A DNA stretch of 13,023 bases, taken from CAVXAE01 sp044225565. Its GTDB lineage: Bacteria; Pseudomonadota; Gammaproteobacteria; Steroidobacterales; Steroidobacteraceae. Shown here one piece after another: positions 1 to 6,888 of the stretch. Position numbers and translations under genes: made by a program. Where the stretch lies: assembly GCA_044225565.1 (NCBI GenBank), contig JBGAIL010000135.1, positions 1-13,023 on the forward strand. The letters run 5' to 3'. Each line of letters begins with the position of its first letter. Position 1 is the stretch's first letter. The notes under the pieces are model-generated. The model saw only the letters and a program-made list of their open reading frames with translations. It searched no databases and was not told the DNA's origin.

Positions 1-840
1 GTCTCGGGCATCACCATCTGCACCATCCTGTTCGCCTCGCTGATCCTCGCGCTGCTCATCGGGCGCGGCGCCGCGGCCGGGCCCGTGGCGGCGGTGATGA
101 TCGGCGCGGTGGTGTGCTGCGCAGCCTGCATAGCCGGCGACAATCTCCAGGATCTCAAATGCGGCCATCTCATCGGTGCCACGCCATGGCGGCAGCAGGT
201 GATGCTCGGCATCGGCGCGCTCTCCTGCGCGCTCATCATGGCGCCCGTGCTGAACCTGCTGCTGAAGGCATACGGCATGGGGCCGGCGACGCCGGAGCAT
301 CCGCAGTCGCTGCAGGCCGCCCAGGCCACCTTGATGGAGGCCGTGTCGCGCGCGATGTTCGGCGGCGAGCTTCCATGGAACATGGTGCTGGCCGGCGTGG
401 GCGTCGGTGCGGGAATCATCGTCTGCGACGAGATCCTGAAGGCACGCAAGGCGGGCTTCCGCACACCGGTGCTCGCCGCTGCCGTCGGCATCTACCTGCC
501 GATGGATCTGTCGGTGCCGATCTTCATCGGCGGCGTGCTCGCCTGGATGGCGGAGCGCACTTTCGCCTCGGCGCCCCTGCCGGGCATCGCCCCGGAGCCG
601 CAGGAGAAGGAGCGGGCGGGCCGCAAGGGCATGCTGTTCGCGGCCGGGCTGATCACGGGCGAGGCGCTCGTCGGCGTGCTCATCGCCATTCCCATCGTGG
701 CTACCGGACGAGACGACGTGTTCGCGCTGCCGGCCTCATTGCAGTTCGGCGGCTGGTTGGGTTTGCTGGTGGTGGCGGCGCTCGCCGTGTGGCTCTACCG
801 AACCGCAGTCAGCCCCGATGCTTCCCGACGAACACCTTGA
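1..840 (+). CDS. OPT-family oligopeptide transporter, C-terminal part (5' truncated by window)
   Basis: Inner-membrane transporter of the OPT family, which in bacteria is associated with uptake of oligopeptides or, in some members, metal chelates. Frame 1 is open from the first base, so the start lies outside the window and 279 residues are visible; the GTG at 85 is only an internal codon. Support comes from the family-like stretch AGDNLQDLKCGHLIGATPWR (about visible residues 45-64) and from GIYLPMDLSVPIFIGG (about 164-179), followed by a hydrophilic loop rich in Glu/Lys/Arg and a last pair of hydrophobic segments (LFAAGLITGEALVGVLIA; LGLLVVAALAVWLY). At least five to six membrane-spanning stretches are visible. 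The stop (TGA, 838-840) lies 27 bp from the convergent esterase stop. A role in importing peptides released by the periplasmic hydrolases encoded nearby is plausible but inferred. Family assignment is secure; substrate is not. Confidence 0.9.
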   Translation, partial: VSGITICTILFASLILALLIGRGAAAGPVAAVMIGAVVCCAACIAGDNLQDLKCGHLIGATPWRQQVMLGIGALSCALIMAPVLNLLLKAYGMGPATPEHPQSLQAAQATLMEAVSRAMFGGELPWNMVLAGVGVGAGIIVCDEILKARKAGFRTPVLAAAVGIYLPMDLSVPIFIGGVLAWMAERTFASAPLPGIAPEPQEKERAGRKGMLFAAGLITGEALVGVLIAIPIVATGRDDVFALPASLQFGGWLGLLVVAALAVWLYRTAVSPDASRRTP

Positions 841-867
841 GGCGGGCCCGTTCCCATGCCGTGGACA
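841..867. other. Short convergent gap with no visible terminator
   Basis: This is the 27-bp space between the stop codons of the OPT transporter and the convergent esterase. It holds a short GGGCCC palindrome but no stem followed by a T-run, so I see no intrinsic terminator. Either termination is factor-dependent or the two convergent transcripts overlap. Confidence 0.5.
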
Positions 868-2139
868 TCAATCCGCGATGGCCTGGTACACCAGCGCCCG
901 CAGCCGGGCGTGATCGTCCAGCTCGCCGGGCAGCAGCTGGGTGAGATAGACGACCGCCAGCTGCTCCCGGGGGTCCATCCAGTAGATCGTGTGATATGCG
1001 CCACCCCAGCCGTACTCGCCGACCGAACCCGGAATACCGCGCGCACCGACGTCCTTCACCACGTAGAAGCCCAGGCCGAATCCCACGCCCGGCTCATATT
1101 CGAGCCCGCCCAGATGGTCGACCGTCATCAGCTCGACGCTCTTGCGGCCGAGGATGCGGATGCCCTCGAGCTCGCCGCCGTTCAGCATCATCTGCATGAA
1201 GCGCGCAAAATCGCCGGCCGTCGAAAGCAGGCCGCCGCCGCCCGAGAATCTGCGCTTGGGCCCTTCGGTGAGCCCACCCTGGGTCACTTCGGCGTCCTTG
1301 TCCGGCGCGCGCTGGAGCGCGCTGGCCTCTCGTGGAAGCGAGTACACCGTCGCCAGCCTCCCGGCTTCGGATGGCGAAAGGTAGAAACGGGTATCCGTCA
1401 TCCGCAGAGGCTCGAGGATGCGCTCGCGCAGGAAGGCGTCCAGCGACTTTCCGCTGACGCGCTCGATTACCACGCCGAGCACGTCCGTCGAATAGCCGTA
1501 CCACCATTTCTCCCCGGGTTGCGCGTCGAATGGCAGCTTCGCGAGCCTTGCAACGGCCTCGCCACGCGATACGTCGTTGCTGGCGAAGAGCCGGTCGATC
1601 CCCGCGGCCGCCCAGGAAGTCGCCGCGGGTCCATCGCCGTAGCTGATTCCTGAGGTGTGCGTGAGCAGGTCGTGAATGGTGATCGGCCGCTTTGCCTTCA
1701 CCGTGTCGATGCCTCCACCTTCGCGCGGCACCGCCACAGTGGTGGCGTCGAAGTCGGGCAGATATCTGCCGACCTCATCCTCGAGGCCGAGCCTGCCTTC
1801 TTCCACGAGCATCATCGCGCCGACGCTCGTCAATGCCTTGGTCTGAGAGGCGATGCGGAAGAGGGTGTCCTCACGCATGGGCGCGCGACTTTCGCGATCG
1901 CGCAGACCGTACGCCTGCAGGTACGCGATCCTCCCACGACGCGCCACGAGCAGGACGTGGCCTGCGAGCCTGCCTTCGTCGACATATCGACGCATCCTGT
2001 CCCCGAGACGAGCCAGGCGAGCGGAGGACATTCCGACCTCCTCGGGCCTGGCTCGAGGGAGCGGATCCGATGCCGGCGCGACCGTCGAGAGGCAGACCAG
2101 CGCAGCGGCCGCGAGGCTCGTGAAGGCGGGGGTGCTCAT
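868..2139 (-). CDS. Exported serine hydrolase, EstB-like family VIII esterase / class C beta-lactamase fold
   Basis: A 423-residue protein of the beta-lactamase/DD-peptidase (SxxK) superfamily, predicted periplasmic. Residues 1-24 form a Sec-type signal with a hydrophobic run and an APA-S cleavage site; Cys16 is not in a good lipobox. The nucleophile motif is S98-Q-T-K101. The second motif reads Y216-S-T rather than the YxN of true class C beta-lactamases. The third is W378-G-G in GWGGAYHTIYWMDP rather than KTG or HxG. The Y-S plus WGG pattern is the one known from family VIII carboxylesterases such as EstB of Burkholderia gladioli, so ester or amide hydrolysis is more likely than beta-lactam resistance. 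The start is supported by GGAG five bases upstream. It is divergent from the HisD-like gene across 51 bp. The substrate is unknown; a D-aminopeptidase-like or transesterase role cannot be excluded. Confidence 0.9.
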   Translation of the reverse strand: MSTPAFTSLAAAALVCLSTVAPASDPLPRARPEEVGMSSARLARLGDRMRRYVDEGRLAGHVLLVARRGRIAYLQAYGLRDRESRAPMREDTLFRIASQTKALTSVGAMMLVEEGRLGLEDEVGRYLPDFDATTVAVPREGGGIDTVKAKRPITIHDLLTHTSGISYGDGPAATSWAAAGIDRLFASNDVSRGEAVARLAKLPFDAQPGEKWWYGYSTDVLGVVIERVSGKSLDAFLRERILEPLRMTDTRFYLSPSEAGRLATVYSLPREASALQRAPDKDAEVTQGGLTEGPKRRFSGGGGLLSTAGDFARFMQMMLNGGELEGIRILGRKSVELMTVDHLGGLEYEPGVGFGLGFYVVKDVGARGIPGSVGEYGWGGAYHTIYWMDPREQLAVVYLTQLLPGELDDHARLRALVYQAIAD

Positions 2140-2190
2140 TTATTCTCCGCTTATTTTTAAGTTAGGGTCCGCTGATGCTGGAATGCCACC
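2140..2190. promoter_or_regulatory. Compact AT-rich divergent intergenic region between esterase and HisD-like gene
   Basis: Only 51 bp separate the two divergent start codons, so any promoters overlap each other or extend into the coding sequences. The segment around 2141-2163 (TTATTTTTAAGTT on the + strand) is clearly richer in A/T than its surroundings, as expected for a promoter core. I find no convincing -35/-10 pair with 16-18 bp spacing on either strand, so the promoter call rests on position and composition only. Confidence 0.4.
2145..2148 (-). promoter_or_regulatory. Shine-Dalgarno GGAG for the esterase
   Basis: On the minus strand the start region reads GGAG-AATAA-ATG, a purine-rich ribosome binding site five bases before the ATG at 2139. 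It fixes the start of the esterase and agrees with the signal peptide beginning at that Met. Confidence 0.6.
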
Positions 2191-3480
2191 ATGCCTGAAT
2201 ACATCAAGTCCGCCCGGGTCGCTGCCACGACGGCCGAAGCCGAGCAGGAAGCGGTAAGCCGGACCGTCAGCACGATCCTCGCCGAAATCGCGGCCCGCGG
2301 CGATGCCGCCGTGCGCGCCTGCTCGGAACGTTTCGACCGCTGGTCGCCCGAAAGCTTCCGGCTCACGCCGTCCCAGATCGAGGCCTGCGTCGCCGAAGTT
2401 TCCCGGGGCACCCTGGACGACCTGCGCTTCGCGCAGGCTCAGGTGCGCAACTTCGCGGCGCATCAGAAAGCGGCGCTGCGCGACATCGAGGTGGAGACCC
2501 TGCCGGGCGTGTTCCTCGGACATCGCAACATTCCCATCGACAGCGTGGGGTGTTACGTGCCGGGCGGCACTTATCCGCTCATCGCCTCGGTCCACATGGG
2601 AGTGGTGACGGCGAAGGTGGCGGGAGTCCGGCGGGTCGTCGCCGCTGCGCCTCCCGTCGACGGCCGGCCTTCCGCGCCCATCGTCGCCGCGATGGCTCTT
2701 GCCGGAGCGGACGAGATCTATGTGCTCGGCGGTGTGCAAGCCGTGGCGGCGATGGCGCTCGGCACGCAGTCGATCGCAGCTGTCGATTTCATCGTGGGGC
2801 CCGGGAACGCCTACGTCGCCGAAGCCAAGCGCCAGCTGTTCGGCCGTGTCGGCATCGATCTGCTCGCAGGGCCGACGGAAGTGCTGATCATCGCCGACGA
2901 CAGCGCCACCGCCGAGATGTGCGCGACCGACCTGCTCGGCCAGGCCGAGCACGGCAAGAGCTCGCCGGCCATCCTGCTCACGACCTCGCGCCGGCTCGCT
3001 GACGAAACGCTCTCCGAGATCGACCGCCAGCTGAAGACGCTTGCGACCGCTGCCATCGCGGGCGCCGCTTGGCGGGATCACGGCGAGATCATCCTGTGCG
3101 CGAGCGACGAGGAGATGATCGGGCTCTCCGATCGCTTCGCCTCCGAGCACGTGCAGGTCCTCACGCGCGAGCCCCGCTACTTCCTGGACCGGCTGCGCCA
3201 CTATGGCGCGCTGTTCCTCGGCCCGCGCACGAACGTTTCCTTCGGCGACAAAGTGATCGGCACCAACCACACCCTGCCGACGCGGAAGAACGCGCGTTTC
3301 ACCGGCGGTCTGTGGGTGGGGAAGCTGCTGAAGACCTGCACCTATCAATATGTCGCGACGGACGCGGCATCGGCGCAGCTCGGCGAGGTATGCTCGCGCC
3401 TCTGCGCTATCGAAGGCTTCGCGGGCCACCAGGCGCAGGCCGATCTGCGGGTGAAATACTACGGCGGGTCGAACCGCTAG
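2191..3480 (+). CDS. Histidinol-dehydrogenase-family NAD-dependent alcohol dehydrogenase (HisD paralogue)
   Basis: A 429-residue predicted cytoplasmic enzyme, close to the usual HisD length of about 430. By-eye alignment to E. coli HisD finds all known zinc and catalytic residues: Q251 and H254 (GQAEHG), E319-H320, D353 (GDKVIGTNH, with H360), E408 and H413. The NAD-site-like VGCYVPGGTYPL (119-130) and GIDLLAGPTEVLIIADD (221-237) are present. The region after H360 (TLPTRKNARFTGGLWVGKLL) resembles HisD paralogues such as sulfopropanediol dehydrogenase HpsN more than biosynthetic HisD. No other his gene is nearby, so oxidation of a different amino or sulfonated alcohol to an acid is more likely than histidine synthesis; the actual substrate is unknown. 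The start is fixed by an in-frame TGA at 2173; the ribosome site is weak (TGGAAT). The 3' end overlaps the convergent SMP-30 gene by 74 nt. Confidence 0.9.
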   Translation: MPEYIKSARVAATTAEAEQEAVSRTVSTILAEIAARGDAAVRACSERFDRWSPESFRLTPSQIEACVAEVSRGTLDDLRFAQAQVRNFAAHQKAALRDIEVETLPGVFLGHRNIPIDSVGCYVPGGTYPLIASVHMGVVTAKVAGVRRVVAAAPPVDGRPSAPIVAAMALAGADEIYVLGGVQAVAAMALGTQSIAAVDFIVGPGNAYVAEAKRQLFGRVGIDLLAGPTEVLIIADDSATAEMCATDLLGQAEHGKSSPAILLTTSRRLADETLSEIDRQLKTLATAAIAGAAWRDHGEIILCASDEEMIGLSDRFASEHVQVLTREPRYFLDRLRHYGALFLGPRTNVSFGDKVIGTNHTLPTRKNARFTGGLWVGKLLKTCTYQYVATDAASAQLGEVCSRLCAIEGFAGHQAQADLRVKYYGGSNR

Positions 3481-4543
3481 CCCTCTTCGCTCCGGGATGG
3501 AAGCCCTCGCGCCGCACCTCGATGCGGAACACGCTCTCGGAAGCAGTGATGAACAGCGTGCGCATTCCAGCTCCGCGCCCGAACTTCACGTTGGTGGGTG
3601 ATTCCGGCACGGGGATGAAGGCCAGGTCCTTGCCCATGGACGACACGATGCGGATGCCCTGCTTCTGCGGATCGTCGTCGGGGACGGCGAGATAGAGATT
3701 GCCGTCGCGGTCGACGGTGATGCCGTCCGGCCCGCTGCCCGGCGCGAAGTCGATGAGCACCCGCCGATCACCCAGGCTGCCGTCCGCGCGCAGCGGGTAG
3801 GCAAACAACTGCATCGCACCGGGAACCGTGGGCGTGCTCTCGGGAAGGAAGTCGTTGGCGCCGAAGTCGAGCGAGCCGACGTAGAGCGTCGACTGATCCG
3901 GAGAGATCGTGATGCCGTTCGGCTTGCCCGCATCGGCGGCGATGCGCGCCACCTTGCCGTCGGGATCGATGCGGTACACGCCCTGCACGGGCTGCTCGAC
4001 CGGCTCCGGCCCGAAATAGCGCGGATCCGTGAAGTAGATGCGACCTCGCTCGTCCACCACCAGATCGTTGGGTCCGTTGAACGGTCGCCCCTCGAAAGTG
4101 CCGGCCAGCACGGTGCTGCGTCCGGTGGCGAGGTCGGTGCGCACGATGCGGCGGCCGCCGAAATCCGAGCCTTCGGCCACCAGCATCCGCCCTTCTGCAT
4201 CGAATTCGATCCCGTTCGACTGGCCGCTCGGCGAACGGAACACGCTCGCCCGGCCCGTCCGGAGATCGGATCGCCAGAGGTGGCCGGCTTCGAACGGCTG
4301 CCCCTGCTCACGGGTACGGCGCGTCGGGGTGATCTGAGAAAAGTACAGCATGCCGTCCGGTGACTGCGCCGGCCCTTCGGTGAACACTGCACCGGTGAAG
4401 ATCCTCTCGAGCCTGGCATCGGGCGCGACGATGGAAGCGTCCCCGTGAATGCGCGGCGCTGTGCCCGCGGTCTCCCCGGCGTGAGTCACGGATGCGCATG
4501 CCATCGAGGCGAGGAAGAGACGCAGGAGGGGCATGTCACTCAT
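3407..4543 (-). CDS. Exported SMP-30/gluconolactonase-family six-bladed beta-propeller
   Basis: A 378-residue protein of the SMP-30/gluconolactonase/LRE family, whose known members open lactones with a bound divalent metal. Residues 4-22 form a Sec signal ending THA-GE, so it should act in the periplasm. Repeated propeller-strand motifs follow: FTEGPAQSPDGMLYFS, NGPNDLVVDERGRIYFTDP, KPNGITISPDQSTLYVG and GPDGITVDRDGNLYLAV. The expected metal and substrate ligands are present as E56, N156, N209 and D273. It is the last gene of the receptor-S9 operon: its ATG overlaps the S9 stop by 8 nt, with AGGA seven bases upstream. A second Met (4534) is a possible alternative start and would give a cleaner signal peptide. 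The last ~25-30 residues (after REGFHPG) are low-complexity Arg/Ser/Pro, are read antisense to the HisD-like gene, and look like an added tail. The lactone substrate is unknown. Confidence 0.88.
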   Translation of the reverse strand: MSDMPLLRLFLASMACASVTHAGETAGTAPRIHGDASIVAPDARLERIFTGAVFTEGPAQSPDGMLYFSQITPTRRTREQGQPFEAGHLWRSDLRTGRASVFRSPSGQSNGIEFDAEGRMLVAEGSDFGGRRIVRTDLATGRSTVLAGTFEGRPFNGPNDLVVDERGRIYFTDPRYFGPEPVEQPVQGVYRIDPDGKVARIAADAGKPNGITISPDQSTLYVGSLDFGANDFLPESTPTVPGAMQLFAYPLRADGSLGDRRVLIDFAPGSGPDGITVDRDGNLYLAVPDDDPQKQGIRIVSSMGKDLAFIPVPESPTNVKFGRGAGMRTLFITASESVFRIEVRREGFHPGAKRASGSTRRSISPADRPAPGGPRSLR

Positions 4544-6884
4544 TCAGCGATCCTGGCGGCGGTTCGGCGACACGGTAGCCGACCGGCGGCTCGGCGCCGA
4601 GCAGGTTCCGCACGAAGTAGTCCCAGCGTCGGCGGATGACGTAAGCCTGCTGGTCGATCTCGTGTCCCGCATTGGGGACGATGAGCAGATCGAAGTCCTT
4701 GTTGGCCTTGACCAGCGCGTCCACGAGCTGAAAGGTGACGGCGGAGTGCACCGCCTGGTCCATGTCCCCCTGGATCAGCAGCAGCCTGCCGCGCAGCCGC
4801 TCGACGAGCCGTGCGTTGATCAGAGGCGCCCACGACTCTTCCGTGTAAGGCCCTTGATAGGTCGTCGCCCAGCCGAGATCGTCGCCGCGCGGATCGTGAT
4901 CCCCCGCCGAGGAGATGCCCACCTTGTAGAAGTCGGGATGTTCGAGAAGCGCGCGCACGGTGGCGAATCCACCCGAGGAATGACCGTAGATGCCGACGCG
5001 ATCGAGATCCATGTAGGGGTAGCGCCTGGCGAGCTGACGGATGCCGGCGACGTGATCCTCCAGGTTGCCGGCCTGCTGCATGTTGCCGAAAGAGATGTCG
5101 TGGAACGCCTTCGAGCGCAGCGGCGTGCCTCTGCCATCGAGGGTCATCACGACGAAGCCGAGCTCGGCGAGACTCTGCATGAAACCGAGCTCCACGATGG
5201 CGTGGGTCGCCAGGCCGCGCATGAAGGACTTGGCCGTCTGGATGCGCTGCGGCCCCGGGTAGATCACGTCCACGACCGGATAGCGCCGCGACGGATCGAA
5301 GCGCCCTGGCCGGAACAAGGTGCCGTAGAGGGAGGTGCGCCCATCGGCTGCCAGCACCTGGAAAGGCTCGGGCATCGTGTAGCCCTGTTCGAGGAGCGGC
5401 GAGAGGTCCGCCGTCTCGAGCTTCATGACCACGCGACCAGCGAGATCGCGCAGCACGGTCACCGGGGCGAGGTCGGGCCGCGAGTAGATGTCGATGAAGT
5501 ACCGGCCGGTCCGCGAGAAGCCGTCGTCCAGGTCGATGTCGTGGTCGGCATTCTCCGGCGTCAGCAGGCGCAGCCCCTTGCCATCGAGCCGCGAGACGTA
5601 GAGATGGCGCTGATACGGATCCTCGCCACGCTCGCGCCCGTTGGCCGTGAAATAAACGAGCCGGCGCGGCTCGTCGACCCGCACGACGTCGCGCACCTTC
5701 CATTCGCCGCCGGTGATCCTGTTCTTCAGCCTGCCGCCGCGATCGTAGAGATAGAGATGCCCCCAGCCATCACGCTCGGAGTACCAGAGGATCTCGCCAT
5801 TGCCGAGGACGGTGGGGCCGCGGCTTCCCCACATGGTCGCTCCGCGGTCCACGTAGGTCTTGCTGGTCTCTTCGATGAGCAGCCGCACGCTGCCGCTCGC
5901 AGCGTCGGCGACGAGAAGCTTCCGGCTCTTCCTTCCTTCTTCATTGGGCAGGAGGTAGACGTGCCGGCCATCGGCGCCCCAGAAGACGTCCCCTTCGTCG
6001 ATGATGGAGCCGATGCCGTTCAGGAAGGACGGATGGCGCACGTCCGTGCGGGCGCCCGTGGCGGCATCGAAGATCGCCATCGAATCCACGTGACTCTTGT
6101 GCGCCTCCCCGGGGAATGCGACGGGCTCCCGATAGAGCCGGGGCCGCACCGTGCCGTCTTCCGGCACCTGCTGCAGGAAATACATGTCGAGCACGCCACG
6201 GTCGTCGACCTTCTCGACGAGCACGCGCTTCGAGTCCGGCGACCAGAGCGCCACGGTGCGGGAAGGCTGGCGCTTCCGGAACTGCATGAGGCCGTCCTGG
6301 CCGCCATACGCGAAACGCTCTGCGCCGTCTTCCGTGAGGCGGCGCTCCGCACCGTCTGCGAGCGAGCGCAGCCACACATCGTATCCCTTGCGGACGACGC
6401 TCCATTTGCCGTCGGGCGACACAGCGCCCTCCGGAGCAACGCCCTGTTTGACTCCGGAACAGGCGCCACCGAGCGTGCATTGCCACCGCTCGCCGTCGAT
6501 GGTGCCCTGCACCGCATGCCCGCCGTCGACGATGTCCAGCCAGTCGAACGGCAGATTGCCTGGCTCGACCTTCCTGTTCGTCGCACCGGCAAGCGCCGTC
6601 GCCAGGGCCGTGTGATCGAATGCCGGCTCCCGCTGCCGCCTCTCGGCATCGACGCGCACGAACTTCTTTCCGTCCTTCGTCTCACGCAGGTAGTAGAGCG
6701 TGTCGCCGTCCCCTAGCCATGCGTGCCGCACATCCCCGTTGATGATGTACCGCTGCGCATTGCGCAGCACGAACCGTTCGGCGCGCGCATAGTCCTGTTC
6801 CGTGAGTGGCGCCGGCGAATCACCGGCCATCGCCGGGCCGATGCCAGCCAGGAGCGCGGCGATGACGCTGCGGCGATGTCGCAT
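4536..6884 (-). CDS. Exported S9-family (prolyl oligopeptidase / DPP-IV-like) serine peptidase
   Basis: A 782-residue periplasmic peptidase. Residues 1-20 form a Sec signal (RHRR, hydrophobic core, AMA-GD). An N-terminal beta-propeller (about 50-500) carries WSPDSKRVLV and WYSERDGWGHLYLYD (367-381). An alpha/beta-hydrolase domain follows (about 505-765). The catalytic triad is visible as S636 in GHSSGG, D709 in GDMDQAV and H741 in NAGHE. Y542 in IYPGP sits where DPP-IV has its oxyanion Tyr, and LDGRGTPLR (582-590) is typical of the fold. I cannot confidently locate the Glu-Glu pair that makes DPP-IV a dipeptidyl peptidase, so endo- versus exo-cleavage is open. It lies 4 nt after the receptor stop (TGA-GATC-ATG) with a weak ribosome site, suggesting translational coupling. 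Its stop overlaps the SMP-30 start. Its role is probably trimming peptides imported by the receptor. Confidence 0.93.
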   Translation of the reverse strand: MRHRRSVIAALLAGIGPAMAGDSPAPLTEQDYARAERFVLRNAQRYIINGDVRHAWLGDGDTLYYLRETKDGKKFVRVDAERRQREPAFDHTALATALAGATNRKVEPGNLPFDWLDIVDGGHAVQGTIDGERWQCTLGGACSGVKQGVAPEGAVSPDGKWSVVRKGYDVWLRSLADGAERRLTEDGAERFAYGGQDGLMQFRKRQPSRTVALWSPDSKRVLVEKVDDRGVLDMYFLQQVPEDGTVRPRLYREPVAFPGEAHKSHVDSMAIFDAATGARTDVRHPSFLNGIGSIIDEGDVFWGADGRHVYLLPNEEGRKSRKLLVADAASGSVRLLIEETSKTYVDRGATMWGSRGPTVLGNGEILWYSERDGWGHLYLYDRGGRLKNRITGGEWKVRDVVRVDEPRRLVYFTANGRERGEDPYQRHLYVSRLDGKGLRLLTPENADHDIDLDDGFSRTGRYFIDIYSRPDLAPVTVLRDLAGRVVMKLETADLSPLLEQGYTMPEPFQVLAADGRTSLYGTLFRPGRFDPSRRYPVVDVIYPGPQRIQTAKSFMRGLATHAIVELGFMQSLAELGFVVMTLDGRGTPLRSKAFHDISFGNMQQAGNLEDHVAGIRQLARRYPYMDLDRVGIYGHSSGGFATVRALLEHPDFYKVGISSAGDHDPRGDDLGWATTYQGPYTEESWAPLINARLVERLRGRLLLIQGDMDQAVHSAVTFQLVDALVKANKDFDLLIVPNAGHEIDQQAYVIRRRWDYFVRNLLGAEPPVGYRVAEPPPGSLNE

Positions 6885-6888
6885 GATC

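Noticed and set aside
868..2139. Antibiotic-resistance beta-lactamase call for the SxxK proteins.
   Set aside because: The SxxK motif alone is shared by esterases and D-peptidases; this protein lacks YxN and KTG, and nothing nearby suggests ampC-type regulation.
2140..3429. 429-codon minus-strand open frame antisense to the HisD-like gene.
   Set aside because: Composition is Arg/His/Gly/Asp-rich without motifs; the plus strand has every HisD zinc and catalytic residue.
3481..3560. A terminator after the HisD-like gene.
   Set aside because: The sequence past the stop is SMP-30 coding DNA and I find no hairpin followed by a T-run on either strand.
4533..6716. 727-codon plus-strand open frame antisense to the S9 peptidase.
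   Set aside because: It is the mirror of a GC-rich gene: its translation is rich in Arg, His, Asp and Val with no domain, signal or membrane pattern, while the opposite strand encodes an S9 peptidase with an intact catalytic triad.
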